Assembly (NCBI RefSeq): GCF_030816115.1 | Contig: NZ_JAUSXQ010000001.1 | Location: 1,488,001-1,552,000, forward strand | Origin: Chryseobacterium sp. W4I1 | GTDB lineage: Bacteria > Bacteroidota > Bacteroidia > Flavobacteriales > Weeksellaceae | Reading direction: 5' to 3' | DNA: 64,000 nucleotides | Shown here: positions 17,126 to 24,513 of the stretch, piece after piece | Layout: the number at the start of each line of letters is the position of its first letter | Position numbering within the stretch: the first letter of the stretch is position 1 | The notes under the pieces: generated by a model | What the model was told of the DNA's origin: nothing | The model's database searches: none | Seen by the model: the letters and a program-made list of their open reading frames with translations, nothing else | Program-made: the position numbers and the translations under genes

Positions 17126-17133
17126 TATCTTTA
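17126..17133 (+). promoter_or_regulatory. Promoter-like -7 element of the GG-peptide gene
   Basis: TATCTTTA differs from TAnnTTTG only in the last base and lies 24 nt before the ATG at 17158. Confidence 0.4.
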
Positions 17134-17157
17134 AAACCTTACAAATTAAATTTAAAC

Positions 17158-17325
17158 ATGAAAAACTTAAAGAAAGTTTCAAGGGAACAATTAAAACAAA
17201 TTAAAGGTGGAGCGATCGGTGGTATTTGCGCACCTGGTTATTACCTTCAATGTCTTTCGGTAGGTCAATGTGATGAAGCTCAAGATCTATTTGAATGTTC
17301 ATGCCACTGCGTTCCAAAGCTATAA
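17158..17325 (+). CDS. Double-glycine-leader, cysteine-rich bacteriocin-like peptide 1
   Basis: This 55-residue peptide has a leader MKNLKKVSREQLKQIKGG followed by a 37-residue core with five cysteines, three of them clustered near the end as CSCHC. The leader matches, almost residue for residue, that of the peptide at 19800-19961. Leaders ending in GG are cut by C39-type peptidase transporters during export of bacteriocins and related RiPPs, and short peptides with this leader are known in Chryseobacterium as bacteriocin-like proteins. The gene has a promoter-like element and a perfect terminator six bases after the stop, so it is a separate unit. No maturase or transporter is nearby, so the activity is unknown. 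Confidence 0.8.
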   Translation: MKNLKKVSREQLKQIKGGAIGGICAPGYYLQCLSVGQCDEAQDLFECSCHCVPKL

Positions 17326-17330
17326 AATAC

Positions 17331-17351
17331 AATCCCTCAATTTGAGGGATT
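17331..17351 (+). terminator. Terminator of GG-peptide gene 1
   Basis: AATCCCTCAA and TTGAGGGATT pair perfectly around one central base, then TTTTT follows. Confidence 0.8.
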
Positions 17352-17585
17352 TTTTATTCTGTTATGTACAGAGAGAATTATTCCTGAAAAATGAATTTAT
17401 TTTAATTTGAATTTTAAAATCATATCGGGAAGCCTTGAGATGGTAGGAGAAAGTTATTAAGAGCCGAAACCATAACTACAATGCAACCTTAATACTACAT
17501 CATTAATTTTATAGACTGTTGAAAAATTGCGACCAAAATTAACTTCAAGCCTCGCTCTTCCAGCTTCCATCCCGTACAAAATTAA

Positions 17586-18149
17586 TTACCTTATTTCCGC
17601 CCGGATTCGGCTCAGACTCACCTGGGTAATCCCAAGATAAGAAGCAATGTGTCCCAACTGAACCCTTTTTAAAAGATCAGACTTATTTGTCATTAGATCT
17701 TTATAACGTTCCAAAGATGTTTTAAACTGTCTTGAAATAATAAGCTCTTCCGTTTTTACAAGCTCCCTTTCTGCAAATTTTCTCCCCCAATTGGCGATGT
17801 GAATATCTTCATTAAAAAGCTTTCTCAGGCTTTCTGTTTCCAAAGTATACAGATCGCAGTCTTCCAGAAGCTCAATGCTTTCGTAGCCTGGTTTGTTTTC
17901 TACATAACTTTTCATGGAAACGGCTGTTTCGCCTTCACTTCCAAACCAGAATGTAATATCATTGTCAACCGTTGATGCATAGGCTCTTACGATTCCTTTC
18001 TTGATAAAATAAATATAAGGAATGATCTTATCTGCTTCCATCAGGCAGAAATTTTTTGGATAGGATACTTCTGTAATATGTGCCTTCAAAGCAGTTTTGG
18101 AAGTTTCAGGAAGTACATAAATGTGGTCAAGGATCTGATCTATATCCAT
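17586..18149 (-). CDS. Crp/Fnr-family transcriptional regulator
   Basis: The 187-residue protein has an N-terminal cyclic-nucleotide-binding-type beta barrel (about 20-115; KKGIVRAYASTVDNDITFWF) and a C-terminal winged helix with the recognition stretch HIASYLGITQVSLSRIRAEIR at the very end. No iron-sulfur cysteine cluster is present, so it is not a classic oxygen sensor. This is the short Bacteroidota type of regulator, usually local. A -7 element TATTTTTG lies at 18174-18167 upstream. The nearest gene downstream on the same strand is the SMR exporter, a possible target. Confidence 0.85.
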   Translation of the reverse strand: MDIDQILDHIYVLPETSKTALKAHITEVSYPKNFCLMEADKIIPYIYFIKKGIVRAYASTVDNDITFWFGSEGETAVSMKSYVENKPGYESIELLEDCDLYTLETESLRKLFNEDIHIANWGRKFAERELVKTEELIISRQFKTSLERYKDLMTNKSDLLKRVQLGHIASYLGITQVSLSRIRAEIR

Positions 18150-18166
18150 AAAAGAGTTCTATAGGT

Positions 18167-18174
18167 CAAAAATA
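18167..18174 (-). promoter_or_regulatory. -7 element of the Crp/Fnr gene
   Basis: On the minus strand TATTTTTG fits TAnnTTTG, 18 nt before the ATG. Confidence 0.45.
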
Positions 18175-18342
18175 TCAGTTTTAAAGGATGCAAAACAATT
18201 TTATTCTGCTCAATTTACAATATATTAAGATAAATGCAGATTTAAACCTGTCAAATCCATACCAGCAGACGACTAATCAATAGGATTCTCTTTTTTCTCT
18301 TCTAAAAGTAGACTTAAACTACAAAGACCAGTTTTGTTTTAG

Positions 18343-18350
18343 TAACTTTG
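18343..18350 (+). promoter_or_regulatory. -7 element of era
   Basis: TAACTTTG fits TAnnTTTG, 20 nt before the ATG at 18371. Confidence 0.5.
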
Positions 18351-18370
18351 CAGTTCATAATATTATTTAT

Positions 18371-19246
18371 ATGCATAAAGCTGGATTTGTAAACATAGTC
18401 GGAAAACCTAATGCGGGAAAGTCTACCTTATTAAATCAATTGATGGGGGAGAAGTTAGCCATTGTAACGCAGAAGGCTCAGACAACACGCCATAGAATTT
18501 TTGGAATTTATAATGAAGAAGACTTACAGATTGTATTTTCTGATACTCCCGGAGTCTTGGATCCGAAATACGGTTTGCAGGAAAAAATGATGGATTTTGT
18601 AAAGGATTCTTTACAGGATGCGGATGTATTTCTATTTATCGTGGATGTTACAGATAAAGCTGAGCCTTCAGAATTTTTAATTGAGAAACTTAATAAAATT
18701 CCTGTTCCTGTATTATTACTCTTAAATAAAGTAGACCAAACCAACCAGGAAGGACTGGAAAAACTGGTAGGAGAATGGCATGACAGAATTCCGAAGGCGG
18801 AAATTCTTCCTATTTCAGCATTGAATGCTTTTAATACAGATGTTATTCTGCCCAAGCTAAAATCTATGCTTCCTGAAAGCCCTGCTTACTATGATAAAGA
18901 TATGTATACGGATAAGCCGGAAAGGTTTTTTGTAAACGAAGCGATCCGTGAGAAAATTCTTTTAAATTATGAAAAAGAAATTCCTTATTCTGTGGAGGTG
19001 GTTACCGAGCAGTTCAAAGAAAAAGAAGGAATTATTTTCATAGATTCTATTATTTATGTTGAAAGAGATACCCAGAAGGGAATTATTATCGGACATAAGG
19101 GTGAGGCTATTAAAAAAGTAGGAACAGAAGCAAGACTGGATCTGGAAAAATTCTTTTCTAAAAAGATCCATTTGAACCTGTTTGTGAAAGTGAAAAAAGA
19201 CTGGCGAAAAAATGATAGAGATCTGAAAAATTTCGGATACAGATAA
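18371..19246 (+). CDS. era: GTPase Era
   Basis: Era is an essential GTPase that helps mature 16S rRNA and the 30S subunit. The 291-residue protein has G1 GKPNAGKST, the switch region with TTRHRI, G3 DTPG and G4 NKVD in the first 170 residues, followed by a C-terminal KH RNA-binding domain with IIGHKGEAIKKVG. Length and domain order are standard. It is followed by DoxX after 67 nt on the same strand, without an obvious terminator. Confidence 0.96.
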   Translation: MHKAGFVNIVGKPNAGKSTLLNQLMGEKLAIVTQKAQTTRHRIFGIYNEEDLQIVFSDTPGVLDPKYGLQEKMMDFVKDSLQDADVFLFIVDVTDKAEPSEFLIEKLNKIPVPVLLLLNKVDQTNQEGLEKLVGEWHDRIPKAEILPISALNAFNTDVILPKLKSMLPESPAYYDKDMYTDKPERFFVNEAIREKILLNYEKEIPYSVEVVTEQFKEKEGIIFIDSIIYVERDTQKGIIIGHKGEAIKKVGTEARLDLEKFFSKKIHLNLFVKVKKDWRKNDRDLKNFGYR

Positions 19247-19313
19247 ACTAAAAATGCTTGTGATTCCGTTCTATTAAAAGATTTTCATTACCTTTAATCT
19301 AAATTTTTAGTAA

Positions 19314-19742
19314 ATGAACTATTTCAAGCCAAATTCCAGCTCAGTACCTAAAGATATTATTTTATTTGCAGTGAGAGTGTTTATTGGTTTTGCCATGCTT
19401 TCTCACGGTTTTCCTAAGCTTCAGATGCTTCTGGAAGGCGGTAAAATAGAGTTTTATGATTTTATAGGGTTAAGTCCTTTGGTAACCCTGATTCTTACAG
19501 TTATTGCTGAATTTGTCTGTTCAATATTCCTTATATTAGGACTTTTTACCAGAATTTCATTAGGGTTTCTGGTCTTTACAATGATTATCGCCGCTTTTGT
19601 CGTTCATGGAGCAGATCCTTTTGAGAAGAGAGAAATGAGCCTTGTCTATCTATGTGTCTATCTTCTCCTGATGGCATTTGGCGCAGGAAAAGTATCAGTA
19701 GATCACATGATTGAAAAAAGAAAAAGAGCTTCAGACTGGTAA
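19314..19742 (+). CDS. DoxX-family membrane protein
   Basis: The 142-residue protein has four hydrophobic segments and the DoxX signature RVFIGFAMLSHGFPKL near residues 21-36. DoxX proteins are small inner-membrane proteins linked in other bacteria to redox stress; the exact reaction is not settled. It is followed by a symmetric terminator shared with the convergent GG-peptide gene. Confidence 0.85.
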   Translation: MNYFKPNSSSVPKDIILFAVRVFIGFAMLSHGFPKLQMLLEGGKIEFYDFIGLSPLVTLILTVIAEFVCSIFLILGLFTRISLGFLVFTMIIAAFVVHGADPFEKREMSLVYLCVYLLLMAFGAGKVSVDHMIEKRKRASDW

Positions 19743-19763
19743 TTCCGGTTGAAAATATAAAAT

Positions 19764-19790
19764 AAAGAGCATTAATTATTAATGCTCTTT
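19764..19790. terminator. Bidirectional terminator between DoxX and GG-peptide 2
   Basis: AAAGAGCATTAAT and ATTAATGCTCTTT form an almost perfect palindrome; T-rich sequence follows on both strands. Confidence 0.75.
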
Positions 19791-19799
19791 TTGTTTTTA

Positions 19800-19961
19800 T
19801 TAGGGTTTGCAAGGTAGCGAAGACCAAACACATGTCCAAACTATTGTGCCATTCTCATCTTCCCCTGCAACGCAAGGTTTGTATCCGGAAGGGCACGCTG
19901 GTGCTTGTCCTCCAATAATGGTTTTCAATTTTCCTTTGCTTAACTTTCTTAAATTTTTCAT
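19800..19961 (-). CDS. Double-glycine-leader, cysteine-containing bacteriocin-like peptide 2
   Basis: This 53-residue peptide has leader MKNLRKLSKGKLKTIIGG and a 35-residue core with four cysteines, in the order CPSGYKPC, WTC and PCKP. The leader matches that of the peptide at 17158-17325 (M-K-N-L-basic-K, a serine, LK, I and GG in the same places), while the cores differ. That pattern, constant leader and variable core, is typical of exported ribosomally made peptides. A terminator starts about ten bases after the stop codon. No processing enzyme is adjacent; such families often rely on one exporter elsewhere in the genome. Confidence 0.78.
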   Translation of the reverse strand: MKNLRKLSKGKLKTIIGGQAPACPSGYKPCVAGEDENGTIVWTCVWSSLPCKP

Positions 19962-20083
19962 ATTGATTTTAATTTGATTGCTCTACTAAGATAAACATTT
20001 TTATTATATCACAATGAAGGGTATTAAATATTGCTTTCTGGTTATATCCTAAAAATCACTATTTTCGTAGAAAATGAATTTAT

Positions 20084-22486
20084 ATGAAGATAAAACTGAC
20101 AATTTGCCTTCTGGCATTTCTCAATTTCTATGATGCACAGGAGAATATTACTTATCAAAAACCTTCTGCAGAGATTCTGAAACTCGCAGATTATGAAAGA
20201 CCGCCAAGTGTTCTGATGAACAGCAAAAAAGACTGGGTGGTTTTCACCTACAGACCCACTTATAAGACATTGGAAGACCTTAATCAGCAGGAAATGAAGC
20301 TTGCAGGATTAAGGATTAACCCAGTTACCAATATCTCAAGCAGTGTCACCTATTCTAATAATCTTAAGATCAGAAAGATCAACGATAAAAATGAGACACA
20401 GGTGAAGAATATGCCTGCTAACGCTAAAATTACATACATTTCATTTTCTCCTGACGAGAAGAAACTGGCATTTACCAACACCACAAGCAAAGGAGTAGAG
20501 CTTTGGATTGTAGATATGGAAACAGCTGCTGCGAAAAAAATAACCGGAGATAATCTTAATGCCAATCTAGGAATGCCTTATACCTGGTATAATGATTCAC
20601 AAAGTTTCTTAATCAGAACCCTTCCTCAAAACAGGCCTGCACTGATTGATGCAAGTAAAGATCTTCCAACCGGACCTATTGTTTCTACAGCTGATGGTAA
20701 AGTTTCGCAAAACAGAACATATCAGGATCTTCTGAAAAATCCTCAGGATGAAAAAAACTTTGAAGTCCTCACAGCTTCTGAAATTTATCAGGTAGACCTT
20801 AATGGGAATCTTAAAAAAATAAAGGATCACGATATGTACTCTGGGGTAAGTTTTTCTCCGGACGGAAATTATCTAATGACTACAGTGATCAAAAAGCCAT
20901 TTTCTTATATCGTTCCTTTAAGCAGATTTCCAATGACTAACACGGTGTATGATATGAAAGGAAATGCTGTAAAAACAGTCAATGATGTTCCTTTGAATGA
21001 AATCATGCCGAAAGGTTTCTCATCCGTAAGAACCGGAAAAAGAAGCATGGGTTGGAGAAGTGATGTACCGGCGACTTTGGTGTATGCTGAAGCTCTGGAT
21101 GGAGGAGACCAATCTAAAACCGTTGATTACAGGGACGAAATTTTCACCTGGGAAGCTCCTTTTGCAGCTGCTCCGAAATCATTCTTTAAAACAAAACAGA
21201 GGTATGAAGATGTAAGCTGGACAAACGATCATTATGCAGTAGTTTCTGAAGGCTGGTATGATACAAGAAATACAAAATCCTACCTAGTAGATCTGAATAA
21301 TGGTGAATCTAAAGTTTTTGATGACAGAAATTATCAGGATGTTTATAGTGATCCCGGGAATTTTAATACCACAAAGAACCAGTACGGAAGATATGTGATT
21401 GATATGAAGGGAGGAAAAACCTACCTGATTGGTGATGGGTTTACGAAAGACGGACAACATCCTTTTATTGATGAACTGGATGTGAAATCGCTTAAAAAGA
21501 AAAGACTCTACACCTCAAATATTAAAAATGCCAAAGAAGAAATTATTGATATCCTTAATCTTTCAAAAGGTGAAATTTTAACGACTCAACAATCTCCAAG
21601 TCTGTACCCGAACTATTATAAAAAGAATATTAAATCTAATAAAGCAGAACCGGTAACCAATTTTGCCAATCCTTTTGAAAGCATTAAAGATGTATACAAA
21701 GAAGTAATCACTTACAAAAGAAATGACGGAGTTACTTTGACAGGTACCCTTTATCTTCCTGCAAACTATGACAGAAAGGCGAAGAAAGAAAAACTTCCTT
21801 TATTGATCTGGGCTTATCCTACAGAATATAAAGATAAGAATACAGCCGGGCAGAATACCCAAAACCCGAATGACTTTACCTTCCCGTACTATGGATCTTT
21901 TGTATACTGGACGACCAAAGGATATGCTGTGCTGGATGATGCCGCATTCCCTATCATTGGAGAGGGGAAAACAGAGCCGAATGATACTTTCATTCCACAG
22001 CTGGTAGCTAACGGAAGGGCTGCCATTGATGCAGTAGATCAGTTAGGGTATATCGACAGAACTAAAGTAGCAGTTGGAGGGCATTCCTATGGTGCATTTA
22101 TGACTGCAAATCTTTTAACCCATTCTAAAGATTATGCTTGTGGTATTGCAAGAAGTGGTGCTTATAACAGAACCTTAACACCATTCGGATTCCAGAGTGA
22201 GCAGAGAAATTACTGGGATGTTCCGGAGATCTACAACACGATGTCTCCTTTTATGAATGCAGACAAAATGAAGACACCATTGCTTTTGGTGCATGGTGAT
22301 GCTGATAACAATCCGGGAACTTTCACATTGCAGACTGAAAGATATTTCCAGGCTCTGAAAAACTTAGGAGCTCCTGTGAAAATGGTTCTTCTTCCGAAAG
22401 AAGCCCACGGTTATGTGGCTAAAGAAAATATTCTGCATCTTTTATGGGAACAGGATCAGTTCCTTGAGAAGTGTCTGAAGAAATAA
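20084..22486 (+). CDS. Secreted S9-family (prolyl oligopeptidase-like) serine peptidase
   Basis: The 800-residue protein has a signal peptide (MKIKLTICLLAFLNFYDAQ), an N-terminal seven-bladed propeller-like region (about 30-540, with the TolB-like strand FSPDGNYLMT) and a C-terminal alpha/beta hydrolase peptidase domain. The catalytic triad is visible: serine in GHSYGAF (about 668), aspartate in HGDADNN (about 737) and histidine in KEAHGY (about 774). The family includes glutamyl and dipeptidyl endopeptidases of Bacteroidota that trim peptides in the periplasm. There is no T9SS sorting domain. It is convergent with the reverse transcriptase gene and shares a terminator with it. Confidence 0.92.
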   Translation: MKIKLTICLLAFLNFYDAQENITYQKPSAEILKLADYERPPSVLMNSKKDWVVFTYRPTYKTLEDLNQQEMKLAGLRINPVTNISSSVTYSNNLKIRKINDKNETQVKNMPANAKITYISFSPDEKKLAFTNTTSKGVELWIVDMETAAAKKITGDNLNANLGMPYTWYNDSQSFLIRTLPQNRPALIDASKDLPTGPIVSTADGKVSQNRTYQDLLKNPQDEKNFEVLTASEIYQVDLNGNLKKIKDHDMYSGVSFSPDGNYLMTTVIKKPFSYIVPLSRFPMTNTVYDMKGNAVKTVNDVPLNEIMPKGFSSVRTGKRSMGWRSDVPATLVYAEALDGGDQSKTVDYRDEIFTWEAPFAAAPKSFFKTKQRYEDVSWTNDHYAVVSEGWYDTRNTKSYLVDLNNGESKVFDDRNYQDVYSDPGNFNTTKNQYGRYVIDMKGGKTYLIGDGFTKDGQHPFIDELDVKSLKKKRLYTSNIKNAKEEIIDILNLSKGEILTTQQSPSLYPNYYKKNIKSNKAEPVTNFANPFESIKDVYKEVITYKRNDGVTLTGTLYLPANYDRKAKKEKLPLLIWAYPTEYKDKNTAGQNTQNPNDFTFPYYGSFVYWTTKGYAVLDDAAFPIIGEGKTEPNDTFIPQLVANGRAAIDAVDQLGYIDRTKVAVGGHSYGAFMTANLLTHSKDYACGIARSGAYNRTLTPFGFQSEQRNYWDVPEIYNTMSPFMNADKMKTPLLLVHGDADNNPGTFTLQTERYFQALKNLGAPVKMVLLPKEAHGYVAKENILHLLWEQDQFLEKCLKK

Positions 22487-22490
22487 TAAA

Positions 22491-22515
22491 AAACTCGTTC
22501 AATTTGAACGAGTTT
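22491..22515. terminator. Terminator between the S9 peptidase and reverse transcriptase genes
   Basis: AAACTCGTTC and GAACGAGTTT form a 10-bp stem with loop AATTT and T runs on both strands. It lies five bases after the reverse transcriptase stop, which leaves no room for a group II intron domain V. Confidence 0.85.
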
Positions 22516-22520
22516 TTTTA

Positions 22521-23837
22521 TTAAACAATTTTTTTTTCGTTATTTAAAGCTTCCTTAGCTTTAATTTTTTCAATTTTTTCTGTTATTAAAAGACTTGTTA
22601 AAGGAATTCCTGAATTAGATCTTTGTTTTTCATTCAGACAATATGGGGATGTTGATTTCGGTCTATACTTTTTAGGTATTTTATCCAATCTATTTTCATT
22701 CAATTTCCAATCAATTCTTTCAAGTTTGATATAAATTACTCTGTTTATAATGTAGTCTAATTCTTCACTATATCTATCCAAATCAGTATAGATGAATGCA
22801 GAGATCCATCCTTCATGTCTATTTTTTATTTTTTTTAAAAATTCTAAAAGATTTAATTTAATTTTATCTTCTTTTAATTCCCATATCTTATTTTCTAATT
22901 TTTTAAAGTTATCAATAGAGGGATACAGAAACTCTCCGTCAAAAGTAACTGATAGAAAAGTAAAACCATCTTTAGATATATCAGTAATTTTTGTTTTATC
23001 ATTTTTTTCTAAAGAGTGGATTTCTAAATTTAAATCTTTAAGATAAGTTTCGCACTTATGATACGCTTCTTTACATTCTCTTTTTGTATTAGCAAGAATT
23101 ATAAAGTCGTCCGCATATCTAATCAGGTTATAATTATTTGAAATGATTTTTTGATCAAAATCTAATAAATATATATTAGAAAATAGGGGAGACAAAGCAT
23201 TACCTTGAGGTATTCCATTTTCAATTCCGTCAAAATAATTTTGTTTTTCCAGATCAAAATCAGAAAGGTTTCCCACCTTTTGGTTTAGAGCATCTTTTAT
23301 TAATGAATTTAGGCTATCATCAGGAAGGTTCGGGAATATTTTCGTTTCTAATAATTCCATTTTATTAACTGTTCCAAAAAAATTAACTAAATCCGCTTCC
23401 AATACATATTTATTTCCCGAATTATAATATTCTTTGGCCTTTAACATTGCATCTTTTACACCTGTGTCTTTTTGATATGCAAAGCTATAACCATTACTTT
23501 GCATTAAAAGAGGGTTAAAAATGTTTTCTAATTCAATTGCAATTGCTTTAATAACAACTCTATCGGAAATTTCTGGAATTTGAAGTGGTCTAAAAGAATT
23601 TTTATTTTTTTTGGTGATAAGTACGCCTCTTGTGGGACTAAAATTATAGCTATTGGTTTTTAATTTTTTTGAAATTGATAAGATTTTATCGTCAAGATTT
23701 TGGCAAAATTTTTCAATAGTTTCACCAGACAATCCATGCGAATCTTTATTGAATTTTACTAATTTATTCCAGGCATCTTTTAATACTTCTGGTTTAGAAA
23801 TTATTTTAAGTAATTCTTTATTAGTTTTTGTTTCCAT
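22521..23837 (-). CDS. Stand-alone reverse transcriptase, group-II-intron-like
   Basis: The 438-residue protein has the ordered RT blocks: RPLQIPEISDRVV (about 83-95), SYGF-like NGYSFAYQK, catalytic Asp in LEADLVNFFGTV (149), GIPQGNALSPLFSNIYL (208-224), catalytic YADDF (241-245) and the KTKI/FLSVTF blocks. A thumb-like region with HEGWISAF follows (about 341-348). No HNH endonuclease is present, nor the retron motifs NAxxH or VTG. The ATG at 23837 was chosen; a longer frame adds residues from the repeat region. The gene is visibly AT-richer than its neighbours, which suggests transfer. About 570 nt of structured DNA with 116-bp direct repeats precedes it on the same strand. Stand-alone RTs with an upstream RNA include several defence (DRT) types; the exact class is not assigned. 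Confidence 0.88.
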   Translation of the reverse strand: METKTNKELLKIISKPEVLKDAWNKLVKFNKDSHGLSGETIEKFCQNLDDKILSISKKLKTNSYNFSPTRGVLITKKNKNSFRPLQIPEISDRVVIKAIAIELENIFNPLLMQSNGYSFAYQKDTGVKDAMLKAKEYYNSGNKYVLEADLVNFFGTVNKMELLETKIFPNLPDDSLNSLIKDALNQKVGNLSDFDLEKQNYFDGIENGIPQGNALSPLFSNIYLLDFDQKIISNNYNLIRYADDFIILANTKRECKEAYHKCETYLKDLNLEIHSLEKNDKTKITDISKDGFTFLSVTFDGEFLYPSIDNFKKLENKIWELKEDKIKLNLLEFLKKIKNRHEGWISAFIYTDLDRYSEELDYIINRVIYIKLERIDWKLNENRLDKIPKKYRPKSTSPYCLNEKQRSNSGIPLTSLLITEKIEKIKAKEALNNEKKIV

Positions 23838-23900
23838 ATTTCTGTATTGCAAAGCCCCCTTGAAATGACAATATGTCAGTATGATAAACTTTACATATGA

Positions 23901-24016
23901 GACAGAGAACACTTCATTGAAAGAGTGATTAGGACAACCATCAAGGTTCTAACTAATCCTTTGCAAATGGGTTCTTCGGCAATCCTGACTTGCGATTGAC
24001 TTCTCAATCTTATGTC
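23901..24016. repeat. 116-bp perfect direct repeat, RT-proximal copy
   Basis: The sequence from GACAGAGAACACTTC to CTTATGTC is identical at every base to 24291-24406. It lies 63 bp before the RT start. In this copy the plus-strand small frame has no start codon. Confidence 0.97.
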
Positions 24017-24272
24017 GAGCGCGCACTTAAGGAAAATCTTAAGTCTTAAACTATGGGCGCAAGAAATTGCATTGTTGTTTGTTACTTTGCCATCCTGCGT
24101 TTGAAATAGGGATGTTCTTTCCATTATACTCAAAATTAAGGTTTTTTATGACCTGCGCAAGTTTTTTTGAACTTTCACATTTTTTAACACTTTGGCTTTG
24201 GGCTGCGTTCTCTCTCTACTATAAGAATAGCTTGATACCATCGTTTCGGTGGGCTTGTGTTTATCATACACA

Positions 24273-24389
24273 ATGGCATCAAACGAGATTGACAGAGAAC
24301 ACTTCATTGAAAGAGTGATTAGGACAACCATCAAGGTTCTAACTAATCCTTTGCAAATGGGTTCTTCGGCAATCCTGACTTGCGATTGA
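24273..24389 (+). CDS. Possible 38-residue small protein antisense to the RT leader (doubtful)
   Basis: On the plus strand an ATG opens a 38-codon frame (starting MASNEIDREHFIERVIRTT and ending ILTCD) that covers the outer repeat copy. Its composition looks protein-like, with charged residues and a plausible helix, and the stop lies within the hairpin GATTGACTTCTCAATC. In the other repeat copy the same frame is preceded directly by a stop. It may be a real small gene, a remnant, or chance on the antisense strand of a structured RNA. Confidence 0.2.
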   Translation: MASNEIDREHFIERVIRTTIKVLTNPLQMGSSAILTCD

Positions 24390-24406
24390 CTTCTCAATCT
24401 TATGTC
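24291..24406. repeat. 116-bp perfect direct repeat, promoter-proximal copy
   Basis: This copy is identical to 23901-24016, offset by 390 bp (130 codons). Its outer edge coincides with the predicted transcription start of the RT unit. Confidence 0.97.
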
Positions 24407-24452
24407 AAGTAACGGCAAGTTTAATTCAATTTTTATTCCAATAAAATAAAAG

Positions 24453-24467
24453 ATGACAAAAAGTCAT
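24453..24467 (-). terminator. Terminator after the HAD hydrolase
   Basis: On the minus strand ATGAC-TTTTT-GTCAT is followed by a T-rich tract. It separates the HAD gene from the RT unit. Confidence 0.5.
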
Positions 24468-24513
24468 GAATAAACTAATTAATATCAATGACTTCATGCA
24501 ATTATGCAATTAA

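Larger units (their letters stand above)
23838..24409 (-). ncRNA. Putative structured RNA/leader region upstream of the reverse transcriptase
   Basis: On the strand of the RT gene this non-coding stretch contains many hairpins: GATTGA-GAAG-TCAATC and GATTAG...CTAATC (inner AACC/GGTT) in each copy of a 116-bp repeat; TTGATGCCAT/ATGGTATCAA (24282-24273 with 24241-24232); TGTGT/ACACA inside it; ACTTAAG-ATTTTC-CTTAAGT (about 24040-24021); and TGACA-TAT-TGTCA (about 23881-23866). A possible H-type pseudoknot joins CGTTT (24285-24281) to AAACG (24246-24242). One base pair of the 10-bp stem is G-U on this strand but A-C on the other, which favours this strand as the RNA. A near-consensus -7 element TAAACTTG (24423-24416) would start the RNA just at the outer repeat. 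The RNA itself is inferred. Confidence 0.5.

Noticed and set aside
23901..24406. CRISPR array
   Set aside because: Only two copies of 116 bp, 274 bp apart; no short regular repeats or cas genes anywhere in the window.
23891..24418. Two minus-strand frames of 80 and 90 codons covering the repeats
   Set aside because: They lack credible starts, share the same segment because the repeat offset is a multiple of three, and have no recognisable protein features; a structured RNA explains the region better.
22521..24441. Group II intron encoding the reverse transcriptase (a GTGCG 5'-end-like sequence occurs near 24025 on the minus strand)
   Set aside because: The RT stop is five bases from a terminator, so no domain V or 3' exon junction fits, and only about 190 nt separate the GTGCG from the RT start, too short for domains I to III.
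22521..24441. Retron or diversity-generating retroelement
   Set aside because: The RT lacks the retron NAxxH and VTG motifs, and no a1/a2-type inverted flanks were found. The two repeats are identical with no adenine-specific differences, and there is no target gene or Avd protein.
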